DNA from: Sphingomonadaceae bacterium
GTDB lineage: Bacteria; Pseudomonadota; Alphaproteobacteria; Sphingomonadales; Sphingomonadaceae
NCBI GenBank assembly: GCA_030147805.1
Contig: JASBUR010000017.1
Location: 91,858 to 155,857, forward strand
Direction of reading: 5' to 3'
DNA: 64,000 bases
Below, piece after piece: positions 24,117 to 33,285 of the stretch. The translations under genes and the position numbers were made by a program. Each line of letters opens with the position of its first letter. Position 1 is the first letter of the stretch. Under the pieces are notes generated by a model, which saw nothing but the letters and a program-made list of their open reading frames with translations, was not told the DNA's origin and did no database searches.

Positions 24117-25400
24117 ATGGCCACGATCCTTCCCTTCCCCGCGCCGCGCGGCGGCGACTGGACGGCGGGCGAGCGCGCCGGGCTCGACGAGCTGGCGACG
24201 CGGCTGGCTGGCGAGGCCAGGGTCGAGGTGGCGTTCGGCCGGTCGGACAGCGGCGACCCCTGGTGCGTCGTGCTCGACGCGCATGACGAGGTGCTCGTGC
24301 ATGTGGCGCGCGAGGGGACGAGCTTCGTCGCGCACACCGCCGACGACCTGTTCGTCAAGGCGACCGACCTGCGCACCGCGGTCGAGCGCGTGCTCGGATC
24401 GCGCTGGCACGAGGAGCGCGCCGACGTCGTCGTGCCGTTCGCGGCGGCGGGGCGCTCGGCGCAGGTGGTGACTGCGGTGCTGGTCGTCGCTTCCTTCGTC
24501 CACCATTACCGCGCCGAGGCCGAGCCTGCCGAGGACTGGAGCTTCGCCGCGGCGCGCCCGCTGAAGCCGGCGCAGCCGCGCGAGGGCCGCGACGAGGCCG
24601 CCAAGGTCGCGGCGGCGATCGATGCGCTGCCCGGCGCCGAGCCGCATCTCGGCGCTCTCCCGCCGCCGCAGAGCAAGGAGGCGGTCGCGCTGCCCTTCGC
24701 GGCGCCCGATCCGCTCGACATCGACGCGCCGTTGATCGTTCGCGCCGAGCCCGCCGCCCCGGCGCCCGGCGTGGCGCTCGCGGTGCAGCTCATCGCGGCG
24801 TCGGCCACGATCACCGGCTCCGACGGCGCCGAGATGCTGGTCGGCGGCGGCGGCGACGACCTGCTCGACGCCGGCAGCGCGCCGCCGCGCACGCACGACC
24901 TGCTCGACGGTGGCGCCGGCGACGACCGGCTGATGATCGACGACGGCACGGTCGCGATCGGCGGCCCTGGCGGCGACAGCTTCGTCATCCGCGCGCCTGC
25001 GACTCCCGATGCCGCGTCGCTGCTCGGCGTGCTCGTCGACTTCGATCCGGGCGCCGACGCGATCGTCGCGGCGACGCCGGGCGGATCGACGACGGTCACC
25101 GTGGTGTCGAGCGCGCCGCTTCCCGACATTCTCGCCGGCCTTGGCGGCAATTTCGCTGCGCTGCCCGCGCTGCCTGGGCATCGGCTGGGCGTCGACCTCG
25201 ACGGCGACGGCATCGCCGACGGCCATCTGCTGGTCAACGGCCTCATTCCCGAACCCGCCGTCGTCGAGGCGGTACGTCAGGCCTTTTCGCCGGTCGACGC
25301 CGCGCCGCCGCCGGCGGCGTTCCTGCCGGCCGAGGCGGTGATGATCGCGCCGCCCATCACGCCCGAACCGCTCGCTGCGGCGCTTCCCGAGCTGATCTGA
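24117..25400 (+). CDS. RTX-motif protein with one membrane segment, unknown
   Basis: 427 residues. Residues 1-110 form an unrecognised domain (IDs such as VEVAFGRSDSGDPWCVVLDAHDEV). A hydrophobic stretch near 116-128 (VVTAVLVVASFVHHY) could anchor it. From about 242 come two RTX calcium nonapeptides, GGGGDDLLDAG and GGAGDDRLMID, then IGGPGGDSFVI and a dockerin-like DLDGDGIADG near 360. The C-terminus is Pro/Ala-rich. No type I secretion genes are adjacent, and only two RTX repeats are present, so it may stay cell-associated. Probably acts with the autotransporter downstream. Confidence 0.75.
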   Translation: MATILPFPAPRGGDWTAGERAGLDELATRLAGEARVEVAFGRSDSGDPWCVVLDAHDEVLVHVAREGTSFVAHTADDLFVKATDLRTAVERVLGSRWHEERADVVVPFAAAGRSAQVVTAVLVVASFVHHYRAEAEPAEDWSFAAARPLKPAQPREGRDEAAKVAAAIDALPGAEPHLGALPPPQSKEAVALPFAAPDPLDIDAPLIVRAEPAAPAPGVALAVQLIAASATITGSDGAEMLVGGGGDDLLDAGSAPPRTHDLLDGGAGDDRLMIDDGTVAIGGPGGDSFVIRAPATPDAASLLGVLVDFDPGADAIVAATPGGSTTVTVVSSAPLPDILAGLGGNFAALPALPGHRLGVDLDGDGIADGHLLVNGLIPEPAVVEAVRQAFSPVDAAPPPAAFLPAEAVMIAPPITPEPLAAALPELI

Positions 25401-25428
25401 CGCGACGACGGCCCTCGTCGATCGGCCT

Positions 25429-25446
25429 TGCACTTCCGCGAGTGCA
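25429..25446. promoter_or_regulatory. Inverted repeat TGCACT-N6-AGTGCA
   Basis: Six-base perfect arms around TCCGCG in the gap between the RTX gene and the autotransporter gene. Could be an operator half of the pair with the palindrome at 25457 or a weak hairpin. Confidence 0.35.
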
Positions 25447-25456
25447 GTAATAACTA

Positions 25457-25477
25457 GACTATCATTCAATGATAGTC
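25457..25477. promoter_or_regulatory. 21-bp palindrome upstream of autotransporter
   Basis: GACTATCAT-TCA-ATGATAGTC: nine-base perfect arms, AT-rich in GC-rich surroundings, 30 bases before the ATG at 25508. A good candidate operator; it is not followed by a T tract, so it is not a normal terminator. Confidence 0.5.
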
Positions 25478-25507
25478 CGGTGCGCCGGCGTCGAGCGGGA
25501 TGCGTTC

Positions 25508-28500
25508 ATGAAATATCTGTTGCTGGCCGTCACGGCGCTGCCGCTGGTCCAGGGCGTCGCGGTGCGCGCCGAAACCAAGATCTCGACCGCGATCACCAGC
25601 CCGGTCGCGACCTCGACCGCGGCGAACGGCGCGCGCGACGACCTCACGATCGAGAAGGCCGGCTCGCTCAAGCCCGCCGCCGCGGGCGTGGCGATCACCA
25701 TCGACAGCGCCAACAAGGTCCGCAACGACGGCGAGATCGCCTTCGACGACAAGAATGCCTCGACCGGGGTACGGCTCGCTACCGACGGCCCGGCCGGCTT
25801 CGAGAATCTCGGCACGCTGCGGCTCGCCGAGGATTTCACCGGCAAGGACGACGATGGCGACGGCGACCTCGACGGTGTCTTCGCGACGGGATCGGGACGG
25901 CACGGCCTGCGGCTCGACGCCGGCACGACGTTCGTCGGCGACGTGATCAATGGCGCGACCGGCGTCGTGACGGTCGAAGGCAATGATTCCTCGGGCATCC
26001 GGCTCGACGGGCGCCTCCGCGGCAAGCTCGTCAACGCGGGCTCGGTCAGCATCATCGGCGACCGCTCGGTCGGCGTGTTGGCGACGGGGGTCGAGGGCGA
26101 CGTCGCGGTCACCGGTTCGGTGGTCGCGGTCGGCGAAGGCGCGTCAGCGGTAACGCTCGGCGACGTCAGCGGCGCGGTGCGCCTCCAGAATGCGATCACC
26201 GCGACGGGCTATCGCACCACCGATCGGCTGGCCGAGGCGGCGCGCGCCAAGCTCGACGCCGACGACCTGAAGCAGGGCGGTGCTGCGGTGCGCATCGCGG
26301 GAAGCGTCGGTGGTGGCATCCTCCTCGATCGTCCGCCTGCCGACGCCAGCGCCGACGACAAGGACGAGGACAAGGACGGCACGCCCGACGCCGACGAGCG
26401 CACCGCGTCGCTTACCTCGTTCGGCGCCGCTCCCGCGCTCGACATCGGCGGCGCCGGCGCCACCGTCATCGGGCGGGTCGGTACCGGCGACACTGGCTAC
26501 GGCCTCGTCATCAAGGGCCAGGTGCGCGGTCTCGGCGTCAACGACGGTGTCGCGGCGACCGCGATCCGCATCGGCCAGCCGGGCGGTGGCACGACGACGA
26601 TCGACGGCGGCATCAACAATCTCGGCGGCACGATCACCGCGACCGCCTTCGGCGCCGGCGCCACCGCGCTGCTGCTGAACGGCGGCGCCCGCGTCGACGC
26701 GCTGCGCAACAGCGGCGAAATCAGCGCCACGGCGGCCACCGACGGTACGGCGGGGGCGACGGCGGTGCGCGTCGAGGCGGGCGCCAGCCTCGCCGGGCTG
26801 CGCAACGACGGCACCATCGGCGCCGCGGTCTCGGGCGAGGCGGGCGACGCGACGGCGATCCTCGACCGTTCGGGCACGCTGTCGCTCGTCGAGACGACCG
26901 GTCGCATCCTCGCGCAGGTCACGCCGACCGACGATGCCGGCGACAAGGACGATGCCGACACCGACCCCACCAACGAGACGGTGACCGGCCGCGCCGTGGC
27001 GATCGACCTCCGCGCCAACGGCGCCGGCGCGCTGGTGCGCCAGCTCGGCGCGTCGGCGACCGCGAAGGCGCCCGAGCTGCGCGGCGACCTGCTGTTCGGC
27101 GCCGGTGCCGACCGGCTCGAGCTGCTGGCGGGCAGCTATGCCGGTACGCTGTCCTTCGGCGCGGGGACCGACAGCCTGCTGATCGACGGCGGCGCCATCG
27201 TCGGCGCGCGGCTCGTCGACGACGACGGCACGCTGGCGGTCGATATCCGCAAGGGCACGCTCGCGCTCGCCAACGGCGCGCCGCTGCGCATCGGCTCGCT
27301 CAGCCTCGCCGCCGACAGCCATCTGCTGCTGTCGATCGATCCTGCCGCCGCGACCGCGCCGCGCTTCGACGTCACCGGCACGGCGACGATCGCCAGCGGC
27401 GCGAAGATCGAGGTCAACCTCGGCTCGCTGCTCCGCGATCCGCGCGAATTCGAGATCCTGCGCGCCGCCACGCTGACGCTCGGCGATGCCAGCACCGCGC
27501 TCACCGGCGCCCCCTATCTCTACACCGCCAGTCTGCGGCGCGATGGCGGCTCGCTCTATGTCGGCGTCCGCGCCAGGACCGCCACCGAGCTCGGGCTCAA
27601 CCGGTCGGGCGTCCAGGGCTATGCGGCGGTGTTCGACCGACTCGACGCCGACGCGCGCATCGAAGCGGCGTTCCTCGCCGCCGAGAGCCGCGACGAATTC
27701 CTCGGCCTCTACGACCAGATGCTGCCCGATCATTCGGGCGGCTCGCTGATGTCGGCCGCGGCGGTGTCGTCGGCGCTGTCCTCGGCGATCCAGCAGCCGA
27801 TCGGGCGGACCGAGGGCAGCGGCCTCGCCGTCTGGGGGCAGGAGATCCTGTTCAACGTCCGCCGCGATGCCGAGGACGCGCGCGGCTTCGAGGCCGACGG
27901 GCTCGGCCTTGCCGCGGGCCTCGAGCGCACGGGCAACGGTCACGCCATCGGCATCGCTGCGAGCTTCGTCGCCACGACCTATGAGGATCGCGGCGCCGCG
28001 GCCGACGAGGAGGTGGTCATGCAGTTTGCCGAGGCCAGCGCCTATTGGCGCGGCGAGATCGGCGGCCTGCGCGCCAACGTCCGCGGCGGCCTCGGCCACG
28101 CCTGGTTCGACAGCGACCGCAAGCTGGTGTCGGCGCGCGACGGCCTCGACCTCACCGCGAGCGGCGCATGGACCGGCTGGCTCGCCGATGCGCACGCCGC
28201 GGCCTCGTACGAGCTCGGCAGCGGCTGGCTGATCGTGCGCCCCGAAGTCTCGGTCGACTATCTCCTGCTCAAGGAGAAGGGCTACCGCGAGGCCGGCGGC
28301 GGTGCCGGCTTCGACCTCGATGTCGACAAGCGCGACGGGCAGGTGCTGACCGGCACCGCGGCGCTCAGCCTCGGTGCGCGCTTCGGCAGCGGCTTCCGCT
28401 GGGGGCCCGAGATCAAGGCGGGCTATCGCCAGCGCCTCGCCGGCCGCGCCGGCATCACCACGGCGCGCTTCGTCAGCGGCGGCGGTGACTTCAGCCTGTC

Positions 28501-28651
28501 GCCCGAGGAGCTGCCGTCGGGCGAGACTATGGCGCAGCTGGCGTTCCGCGGCGAGACCGACGGCATCGCGCTGTCGATCGAGGCCGGCACCGCCTTCGAC
28601 GGCGCCTACCAACAGCACGACCTGCGCGCGGTGGTGCGCTTCAGCTTCTAG
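25508..28651 (+). CDS. Autotransporter with calcium-type Asp-rich motifs in passenger
   Basis: 1047 residues from ATG 25508 (MKYLLLAVTALPLVQGVAVRA signal). The passenger (about 22-760) is a repetitive beta-helix with recurring phrases such as NDGEIAF, ENLGTLRL, LVNAGSVSI, RNSGEIS and RNDGTIG. It carries DDDGDGDLDG near 115, DKDEDKDGTPDADE near 285 and DKDDADTDPTNE near 480, like calcium-binding loops. The C-terminal 275 residues are an autotransporter barrel (AVWGQEILFN, LGLAAGLERTG, FRWGPEIKAGYRQ) ending RFSF. The type V secretor places the passenger on the surface. The 3' end overlaps the convergent DUF1275 gene by 11 bases. Confidence 0.92.
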   Translation: MKYLLLAVTALPLVQGVAVRAETKISTAITSPVATSTAANGARDDLTIEKAGSLKPAAAGVAITIDSANKVRNDGEIAFDDKNASTGVRLATDGPAGFENLGTLRLAEDFTGKDDDGDGDLDGVFATGSGRHGLRLDAGTTFVGDVINGATGVVTVEGNDSSGIRLDGRLRGKLVNAGSVSIIGDRSVGVLATGVEGDVAVTGSVVAVGEGASAVTLGDVSGAVRLQNAITATGYRTTDRLAEAARAKLDADDLKQGGAAVRIAGSVGGGILLDRPPADASADDKDEDKDGTPDADERTASLTSFGAAPALDIGGAGATVIGRVGTGDTGYGLVIKGQVRGLGVNDGVAATAIRIGQPGGGTTTIDGGINNLGGTITATAFGAGATALLLNGGARVDALRNSGEISATAATDGTAGATAVRVEAGASLAGLRNDGTIGAAVSGEAGDATAILDRSGTLSLVETTGRILAQVTPTDDAGDKDDADTDPTNETVTGRAVAIDLRANGAGALVRQLGASATAKAPELRGDLLFGAGADRLELLAGSYAGTLSFGAGTDSLLIDGGAIVGARLVDDDGTLAVDIRKGTLALANGAPLRIGSLSLAADSHLLLSIDPAAATAPRFDVTGTATIASGAKIEVNLGSLLRDPREFEILRAATLTLGDASTALTGAPYLYTASLRRDGGSLYVGVRARTATELGLNRSGVQGYAAVFDRLDADARIEAAFLAAESRDEFLGLYDQMLPDHSGGSLMSAAAVSSALSSAIQQPIGRTEGSGLAVWGQEILFNVRRDAEDARGFEADGLGLAAGLERTGNGHAIGIAASFVATTYEDRGAAADEEVVMQFAEASAYWRGEIGGLRANVRGGLGHAWFDSDRKLVSARDGLDLTASGAWTGWLADAHAAASYELGSGWLIVRPEVSVDYLLLKEKGYREAGGGAGFDLDVDKRDGQVLTGTAALSLGARFGSGFRWGPEIKAGYRQRLAGRAGITTARFVSGGGDFSLSPEELPSGETMAQLAFRGETDGIALSIEAGTAFDGAYQQHDLRAVVRFSF

Positions 28652-29291
28652 GTCTCGCGACCGCCAGCCGGTCGGCGATCGCGGCGAGGACGGCCGCCGC
28701 TGCCGCGGCGACCCACAGCGCGGCGAGGCCGAGGCGCGGATGGGCGAGCGCCCCGGCGACCGCTCCGCCGACGAGCCCGATCCACAGCAGCAGATAGGGA
28801 AGCCAGCCGAAGCGCGGGCCGCCCAGCAGCGCCGCGGTGAGGCGCTGGCCGAGCTTGACCAGCGTTCCGGTCATGTAGGTCAGCCCGAACGCCACCTCGC
28901 CCTCGCGCTCGAACACCGAATTCTCGGCCCCCATCGCCGCCGCCATCAGCAGCGCCGCGACGAGCACCGCCCCCTGGCCGCCGACCGCCGCCGCGCCCGC
29001 GAGCAGGATCGCCACCAGCATCAGCACCGATCGCCCGCGCCGCGCGCCGCCGAAGCGCGCGACGAGCGTTCCGGCGATCACCCCGATCACGAAGCTGGCG
29101 ACCAGGCCGCCGGCCAGCGCCGCCACCCCCGCCGCGCGCTCGGCGAGACCGACGGCGAGGCGCGTGCTGTTGCCGCTCATGAACGAGACGAAGAAGCCGC
29201 CAAGCTCGATGAAGCCGATCGCATCGACGAAGCCGGCCAGCGCCGAAAGGCCGGCGGCGAAGATCCAGATGCGCTTGTCGTAGCGGGTCAT
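28641..29291 (-). CDS. DUF1275 (YoaK-like) membrane protein
   Basis: 216 residues, six membrane segments. AGLSALAGFVDAIGFIELGGFFVSFMSGNSTRLAV near residues 12-46 is the family's hallmark, and FGLTYMTGTLVKLGQ near 135 is the second repeat. Function not established for the family. Its gene ends 11 bases inside the autotransporter gene and starts 35 bases after the M20 peptidase stop, so both minus-strand genes may share a message. Confidence 0.88.
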   Translation of the reverse strand: MTRYDKRIWIFAAGLSALAGFVDAIGFIELGGFFVSFMSGNSTRLAVGLAERAAGVAALAGGLVASFVIGVIAGTLVARFGGARRGRSVLMLVAILLAGAAAVGGQGAVLVAALLMAAAMGAENSVFEREGEVAFGLTYMTGTLVKLGQRLTAALLGGPRFGWLPYLLLWIGLVGGAVAGALAHPRLGLAALWVAAAAAAVLAAIADRLAVARPRS

Positions 29292-29325
29292 GCCGCCGCA
29301 TCGTAATCGCGAGCGGCGACCGCTC

Positions 29326-30606
29326 CTACTTCATTCCGGCGGTGGCGAGCAGCATCGTCAGCCCGATGGTCATGCCCTTGAGGCTCGAGCCCTTCTCGAC
29401 GTCGATCCATTCGTCGAGCGAATGCGCGCGGCCGCCGCTGCCCCCCGAGCCGATGGTGATGCCGGGGATGCCGAGCGACATCGGCATGTTGGCGTCGGTC
29501 GACGAGGCGCCGAGGTCGGGCTTGAGACCGTGCGCGCCGATCGCCGCCACCGCGGTCTGGACGAGCGGCAGCTGCTCGTCGGTGTGGCCGGCCGGGCGAT
29601 CGCCGATGACTTTCAGATCGGCGACGATCCTGCCCTCCTTCGTCGAGCGCGCAGCATTCTCCGCCTCGGCGGCGGCCGGCATGATCTCGAGGAAGCGCGC
29701 CTCGACCTTGGCGAGCTCGTCCTTGCTGACCGACCGCATGTCGAATTCCATCCACGTCGCATCGGGGATCGAGTTGACCGAGGTGCCGCCGCCGGTGACG
29801 CTGGCGGCATAGGTGGTCTTCGGGTCGGCGGGCACGGGAATCTTGTAGAAGTCGACGACCGCCGCCGACATCGCCGCCATCGGATTGACGAGGCCGAAGG
29901 CGCCGTAGCTGTGGCCGCCCGGGCCCTTGAAGGTCACGCGATAGCGCTTCGAGCCGACGCCGCCGGTGACGACGCGCGCCGCGCTCGTCCCGTCCATCGA
30001 GAAGAACTGGCCGATGCGATCCTTGTACTTGCCCTTGGTGAACAGGTGGCGGACGCCGCGCAGGTCGCCGGGGCCCTCCTCGCCGACGTTGCCGACGAAC
30101 AGGATGTCGCGGTCGGTGGCGATCTTCGCCTCGTTCATCGCGCGGACGTAGGCGAGCAGCACCGCAAGGCTGCGCGTGTCGTCGCCGATGCCGGGCGCGT
30201 GGAGCTTGGTGCCTTCGCGCCTGACCTTGATCGGCGTGCCTTCGGGGAAGACGGTGTCGAGGTGCGCCGCGATGACGACGAGCGGCCGGCCGGCCTTGCC
30301 GGTGCCGCGGCGCAGCCCCATGGCGTTGCCTTCCTCGTCGATCTCGACATCGGTGAGGCCGGCGGCCTTGAGCATCGCCATATAGGCCTCGGCGCGCGCC
30401 TTCTCCTTGAACGGCGGCGCCGGGATCTCGGTGAGCGTGACGATGTCGGCGACGGTCTGGTCATGATCGCGGTCGAGCACCGCGACCGCCGCCTTGTAGC
30501 CGGCGCTGTTCATCACGCGCGTGACGGTCTGCGCCGGCGTCTGCGCGGCGAGCGGCGCGGCGGCGAGCAGGGCGAGGGCGATCGAGAGGGTGGTCACGGG
30601 GCGCAT
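29326..30606 (-). CDS. M20-family zinc peptidase, exported
   Basis: 426 residues with signal peptide MRPVTTLSIALALLAAAPLAAQ. Metal-binding residues are clear: AAHLDTVF (His, Asp), IGDDTRSLAVLLA (bridging Asp), NVGEEGPGD (general base Glu and metal Glu). A dimerisation domain follows (GGHSYGAF, GGGTSVNSIPDATWMEFDMRS), and the end has LGIPGITIGSGG. It resembles tripeptidase T / dipeptidases of the M20 family. Role: cleaving small peptides in the periplasm. Confidence 0.92.
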   Translation of the reverse strand: MRPVTTLSIALALLAAAPLAAQTPAQTVTRVMNSAGYKAAVAVLDRDHDQTVADIVTLTEIPAPPFKEKARAEAYMAMLKAAGLTDVEIDEEGNAMGLRRGTGKAGRPLVVIAAHLDTVFPEGTPIKVRREGTKLHAPGIGDDTRSLAVLLAYVRAMNEAKIATDRDILFVGNVGEEGPGDLRGVRHLFTKGKYKDRIGQFFSMDGTSAARVVTGGVGSKRYRVTFKGPGGHSYGAFGLVNPMAAMSAAVVDFYKIPVPADPKTTYAASVTGGGTSVNSIPDATWMEFDMRSVSKDELAKVEARFLEIMPAAAEAENAARSTKEGRIVADLKVIGDRPAGHTDEQLPLVQTAVAAIGAHGLKPDLGASSTDANMPMSLGIPGITIGSGGSGGRAHSLDEWIDVEKGSSLKGMTIGLTMLLATAGMK

Positions 30607-30635
30607 GGCAACTCCTGGAGACGGATCGGCGCCGG

Positions 30636-30914
30636 TCAGGATTCGCCCGGCGCCTTCGCCTCGATCGATAGAGCGTGAATGCGGTCGGGCGCAATGAGGT
30701 CGCCGAGCGCGGCATAGACGGCGCGCTGGCGGGCGACGCGATTCTGCCCGGCGAACACCGCGCTGGTCAGCCGCACGGTGAAATGGCTTTCGGCACCGTC
30801 GCCGCGGTGGCCGGCATGGCCGGCGTGCTTGGAACTATCGTCCTGGATCTCCAGCCGCTCGGGCGCGAGCGCCGCGCGCAGCCGCCGATCGATTTCCTGT
30901 GCCACGGCTCCCAT
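30636..30914 (-). CDS. BolA-family protein
   Basis: 92 residues from ATG 30914: MGAVAQEIDRRLRAALAPERLEIQDDSSKHAGHAGH, then ESHFTVRLTSAVFAGQNRVARQRAVYAALGDLI and IHALSIEAKAP. The class II KH-like fold and the conserved His near the C-terminus (IHALSI) are as in BolA proteins, which work with monothiol glutaredoxins in iron-sulfur and redox regulation. Divergent to the J-domain gene with a 45-base gap, the order seen in many alphaproteobacteria. Confidence 0.93.
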   Translation of the reverse strand: MGAVAQEIDRRLRAALAPERLEIQDDSSKHAGHAGHRGDGAESHFTVRLTSAVFAGQNRVARQRAVYAALGDLIAPDRIHALSIEAKAPGES

Positions 30915-30959
30915 TGCGCTCTCCTTGGTTCTATCCCGACGCCTTATATAGGGGAGACG

Positions 30960-31547
30960 ATGACCGAACCCAGATTCAAGCGCGGCAGCCGATTCCACGG
31001 CCGCGTCGAACATCCGCACCAGCAGCCCTGCGCCGCCGAAGGCTGTTCCTCGGCGGGCGAATTCCGCGCGCCCGGCGGCGATCGCGGCAGCGACGGGCAG
31101 CGCGACTGGCGCTGGCTGTGCCTCGACCATGTCCGCGAGTTCAACGCGCGCTACAATTATTTCAGCGGCATGAGCCCCGAGGAGATCGCCGCAGCGCAGA
31201 CGCCGCACCCTTCGTGGGACCGCAAGACGCGCGCCTTCGCCTCGAACGCCTATGCCCGCGGCGACATCCACGACCCGCTCGATATCCTGTCGGGGCGCTA
31301 CGGCGCGGGAAGCTTCGCGCGGGCGACCGCGAAGAACGGCCGCGTGCTTTCGGCCAAGGACCGCAGCGCCCTGTCGGTTTTGCGGCTCGACGACGACGCC
31401 GGCCTCGCCGATATCCGCAGGCGATACACCGAGCTGGTGCGCCGCTATCACCCCGATGCCAACGGCGGCGACCGGACGCACGAGCGGCAGTTGCAGGACG
31501 TGATCGATGCCTATACGCACCTCAAGTCCGCGCCCGCCTTCGCCTGA
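30960..31547 (+). CDS. J-domain protein
   Basis: 195 residues from ATG 30960. The N-terminal region has Cys-rich CAAEGCSSAGEF and a WLCLDHVREFNARYNYFSGMS segment; the C-terminal J-domain (about 135-190) reads VLRLDDDAGLADIRRRYTELVRRYHPDANGGD with the HPD triad that stimulates DnaK. Unlike DnaJ the J-domain is at the end. Small space to cobS (13 bases) suggests joint transcription. Confidence 0.92.
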   Translation: MTEPRFKRGSRFHGRVEHPHQQPCAAEGCSSAGEFRAPGGDRGSDGQRDWRWLCLDHVREFNARYNYFSGMSPEEIAAAQTPHPSWDRKTRAFASNAYARGDIHDPLDILSGRYGAGSFARATAKNGRVLSAKDRSALSVLRLDDDAGLADIRRRYTELVRRYHPDANGGDRTHERQLQDVIDAYTHLKSAPAFA

Positions 31548-31560
31548 GGAGTTTTGAGAC

Positions 31561-32562
31561 TTGGCCACTCAACCGCGACCCGATTTCGATCCGCACGCGA
31601 CGACGGTGCTGATGGCGCCCGACACGACCGTCAACGCGCGCGAGCTGTTCGGGCTCGACATCGACATGCAGGTTCCCGCCTTCTCGGTCGCCGACGAGCG
31701 CGTGCCCGACCGCGACGACGCCTATGTCTTCGATCACGACACCACGCTGGCGATCCTCGCCGGCTTCGCCTTCAACCGCCGCGTGATGATCCAGGGCTAT
31801 CACGGCACCGGCAAGTCGACGCATATCGAGCAGGTCGCGGCGCGGCTCAACTGGCCGTGCGTGCGCATCAACCTCGACAGCCACATCAGCCGCATCGACC
31901 TCGTCGGCAAGGACGCGATCGTGCTGCGCGAGGGCAAGCAGGTCACCGAATTCCGCGAGGGGCTGCTGCCCTGGGCGCTGCAGACGCCGACCGCGCTGGT
32001 CTTCGACGAATATGACGCCGGGCGCCCCGACGTGATGTTCGTCATCCAGCGCGTGCTCGAGGTCGAGGGCAAGCTGACCTTGCTCGACCAGAATCGCGTC
32101 ATCCGCCCGAACCCCTATTTCCGGCTGTTCGCCACCGCGAACACCGTCGGCCTCGGCGACACCACCGGCCTCTACCACGGCACGCAGCAGATCAATCAGG
32201 GGCAGATGGACCGTTGGTCGATCGTCACCACGCTCAACTATCTGCCCGCCGAGACCGAGACCGAGATCGTCGCGAAGAAGGCGCCCGATCTCGACCGCAA
32301 GACGATCGCTGCGATGGTCAAGGTCGCCGACATGACGCGGCAGGGGTTCATCGCCGGCGACATCTCGACCGTCATGAGCCCGCGCACCGTGCTGACCTGG
32401 GCGCAGAACGCCGCGATCTTCGGCGGCAATCTCGGCTTCGCCTTCCGCGTCTCGTTCCTCAACAAGTGCGACGAGAATGAGCGCGCGCTGGTCGCCGAAT
32501 ATTATCAGCGGGTGTTCGGCGAGGACCTGCCCGAAAGCGTGACGGCGAAGGCCAAGCGCTAG
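31561..32562 (+). CDS. cobS: CobS-type AAA+ ATPase (cobaltochelatase subunit)
   Basis: 333 residues from TTG 31561. Walker [10 protein letters not shown] is near 78-86, followed by [25 protein letters not shown] and Walker [10 protein letters not shown]. CobS forms the hexameric motor that with CobT drives CobN in aerobic cobalt insertion. In many alphaproteobacteria cobS and cobT are neighbours near bolA, far from other cobalamin genes, and may have another role. Here a toxin-antitoxin pair separates cobS from cobT. No cobalamin riboswitch is visible upstream. Confidence 0.93.
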   Translation: MATQPRPDFDPHATTVLMAPDTTVNARELFGLDIDMQVPAFSVADERVPDRDDAYVFDHDTTLAILAGFAFNRRVMIQGYHGTGKSTHIEQVAARLNWPCVRINLDSHISRIDLVGKDAIVLREGKQVTEFREGLLPWALQTPTALVFDEYDAGRPDVMFVIQRVLEVEGKLTLLDQNRVIRPNPYFRLFATANTVGLGDTTGLYHGTQQINQGQMDRWSIVTTLNYLPAETETEIVAKKAPDLDRKTIAAMVKVADMTRQGFIAGDISTVMSPRTVLTWAQNAAIFGGNLGFAFRVSFLNKCDENERALVAEYYQRVFGEDLPESVTAKAKR

Positions 32563-32588
32563 GCGTTGGCTTGAACTCCAACAGGCAT

Positions 32589-32605
32589 TGGACTAACTGG
32601 ACTAA
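32589..32605. promoter_or_regulatory. Direct repeat upstream of antitoxin
   Basis: TGGACTAA occurs twice with a nine-base period, 17 bases upstream of the antitoxin ATG. This is a plausible site for autoregulation by the antitoxin, or part of a promoter. Confidence 0.4.
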
Positions 32606-32622
32606 GTAACCGGAGGCCGCGC

Positions 32623-32874
32623 ATGACTGCCATCGTCAACGTCCATGAAGCCAAGACGCATTTCTCGAAGCTGCTCGACCGCGCGCACGCCGGCGAGGAG
32701 ATTATCGTTGCCAAGGCGGGCAAGCCCTATGCACGGCTGGTGAAGATCGAAGAGGCGGCGAAGCCGGCGCGCAAGCCGGGACGCTTCAAGCATCTGCTGG
32801 CGGACGTCCCATCCGACGTCTGGTTCGAGCCGCTCCCCGACGATGAACTCGACCTGTGGGAAGGCAAGCACTAG
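32623..32874 (+). CDS. Type II antitoxin, Phd/YefM family
   Basis: 83 residues: MTAIVNVHEAKTHFSKLLDRAHAGEEIIVAKAGKPYARLV is the DNA-binding Phd/YefM fold; the tail (GRFKHLLADVPSDVWFEPLPDDELDLWEG) should wrap the toxin. GGAGG lies upstream of the ATG. The toxin begins 16 bases after the stop. It and its partner lie between cobS and cobT. Confidence 0.93.
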   Translation: MTAIVNVHEAKTHFSKLLDRAHAGEEIIVAKAGKPYARLVKIEEAAKPARKPGRFKHLLADVPSDVWFEPLPDDELDLWEGKH

Positions 32875-32890
32875 GCTTTCGGCTGAGCCG

Positions 32891-33283
32891 TTGAACGTGC
32901 GACTGCTTCTCGACACCCATACCCTTATTTGGTGGTGGCTTGAGGATCCCTCGCTATCCGAGATCGCACGCGCGGCCACGTCGGCGCCGGGAGCCGATAT
33001 CCTGGTAAGCGCGGTCAGCGGCTTCGAGATTGCCCAGAAAGTGAGACACGGAAAATTGCCGGTGATGACCGAACCGCTGGCGCGATACAGCGACTATGTC
33101 GTGGATGAGGGGTTCGCTCATCTGGCGATCTCCGTCGAGCATGCGGTGCGCGCCGGCCTGCTGGCTGGCGAGCATCGCGACCCCTTCGACCGACTGCTCG
33201 CGGCGCAGGCGCTGATCGAGAATCTCACCGTTGTAACCCGCGACCCGGCCTTCGCGGCGTTCGGCTGCCGGACGCTCTGGTAG
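32891..33283 (+). CDS. Type II toxin, PIN domain (VapC-like)
   Basis: 130 residues from TTG 32891; GTG 32897 ([10 protein letters not shown]) is equally possible. PIN nuclease features: first Asp in [11 protein letters not shown], the Glu in [20 protein letters not shown] (Asp), and VVTRDPAF (Asp). Such toxins cleave RNA, often tRNA, under stress. Paired with the Phd-type antitoxin upstream. The cobT start is two bases after its stop. Confidence 0.92.
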   Translation: MNVRLLLDTHTLIWWWLEDPSLSEIARAATSAPGADILVSAVSGFEIAQKVRHGKLPVMTEPLARYSDYVVDEGFAHLAISVEHAVRAGLLAGEHRDPFDRLLAAQALIENLTVVTRDPAFAAFGCRTLW

Positions 33284-33285
33284 TC

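Noticed and set aside
26144..28618. Long minus-strand open frame antisense to the autotransporter
   Set aside because: Low-complexity, no domain and no ribosome site; the sense strand encodes a clear autotransporter.
31548..31560. Cobalamin riboswitch before cobS
   Set aside because: Only 13 bases lie between the J-domain gene and cobS, so there is no room for such an RNA.
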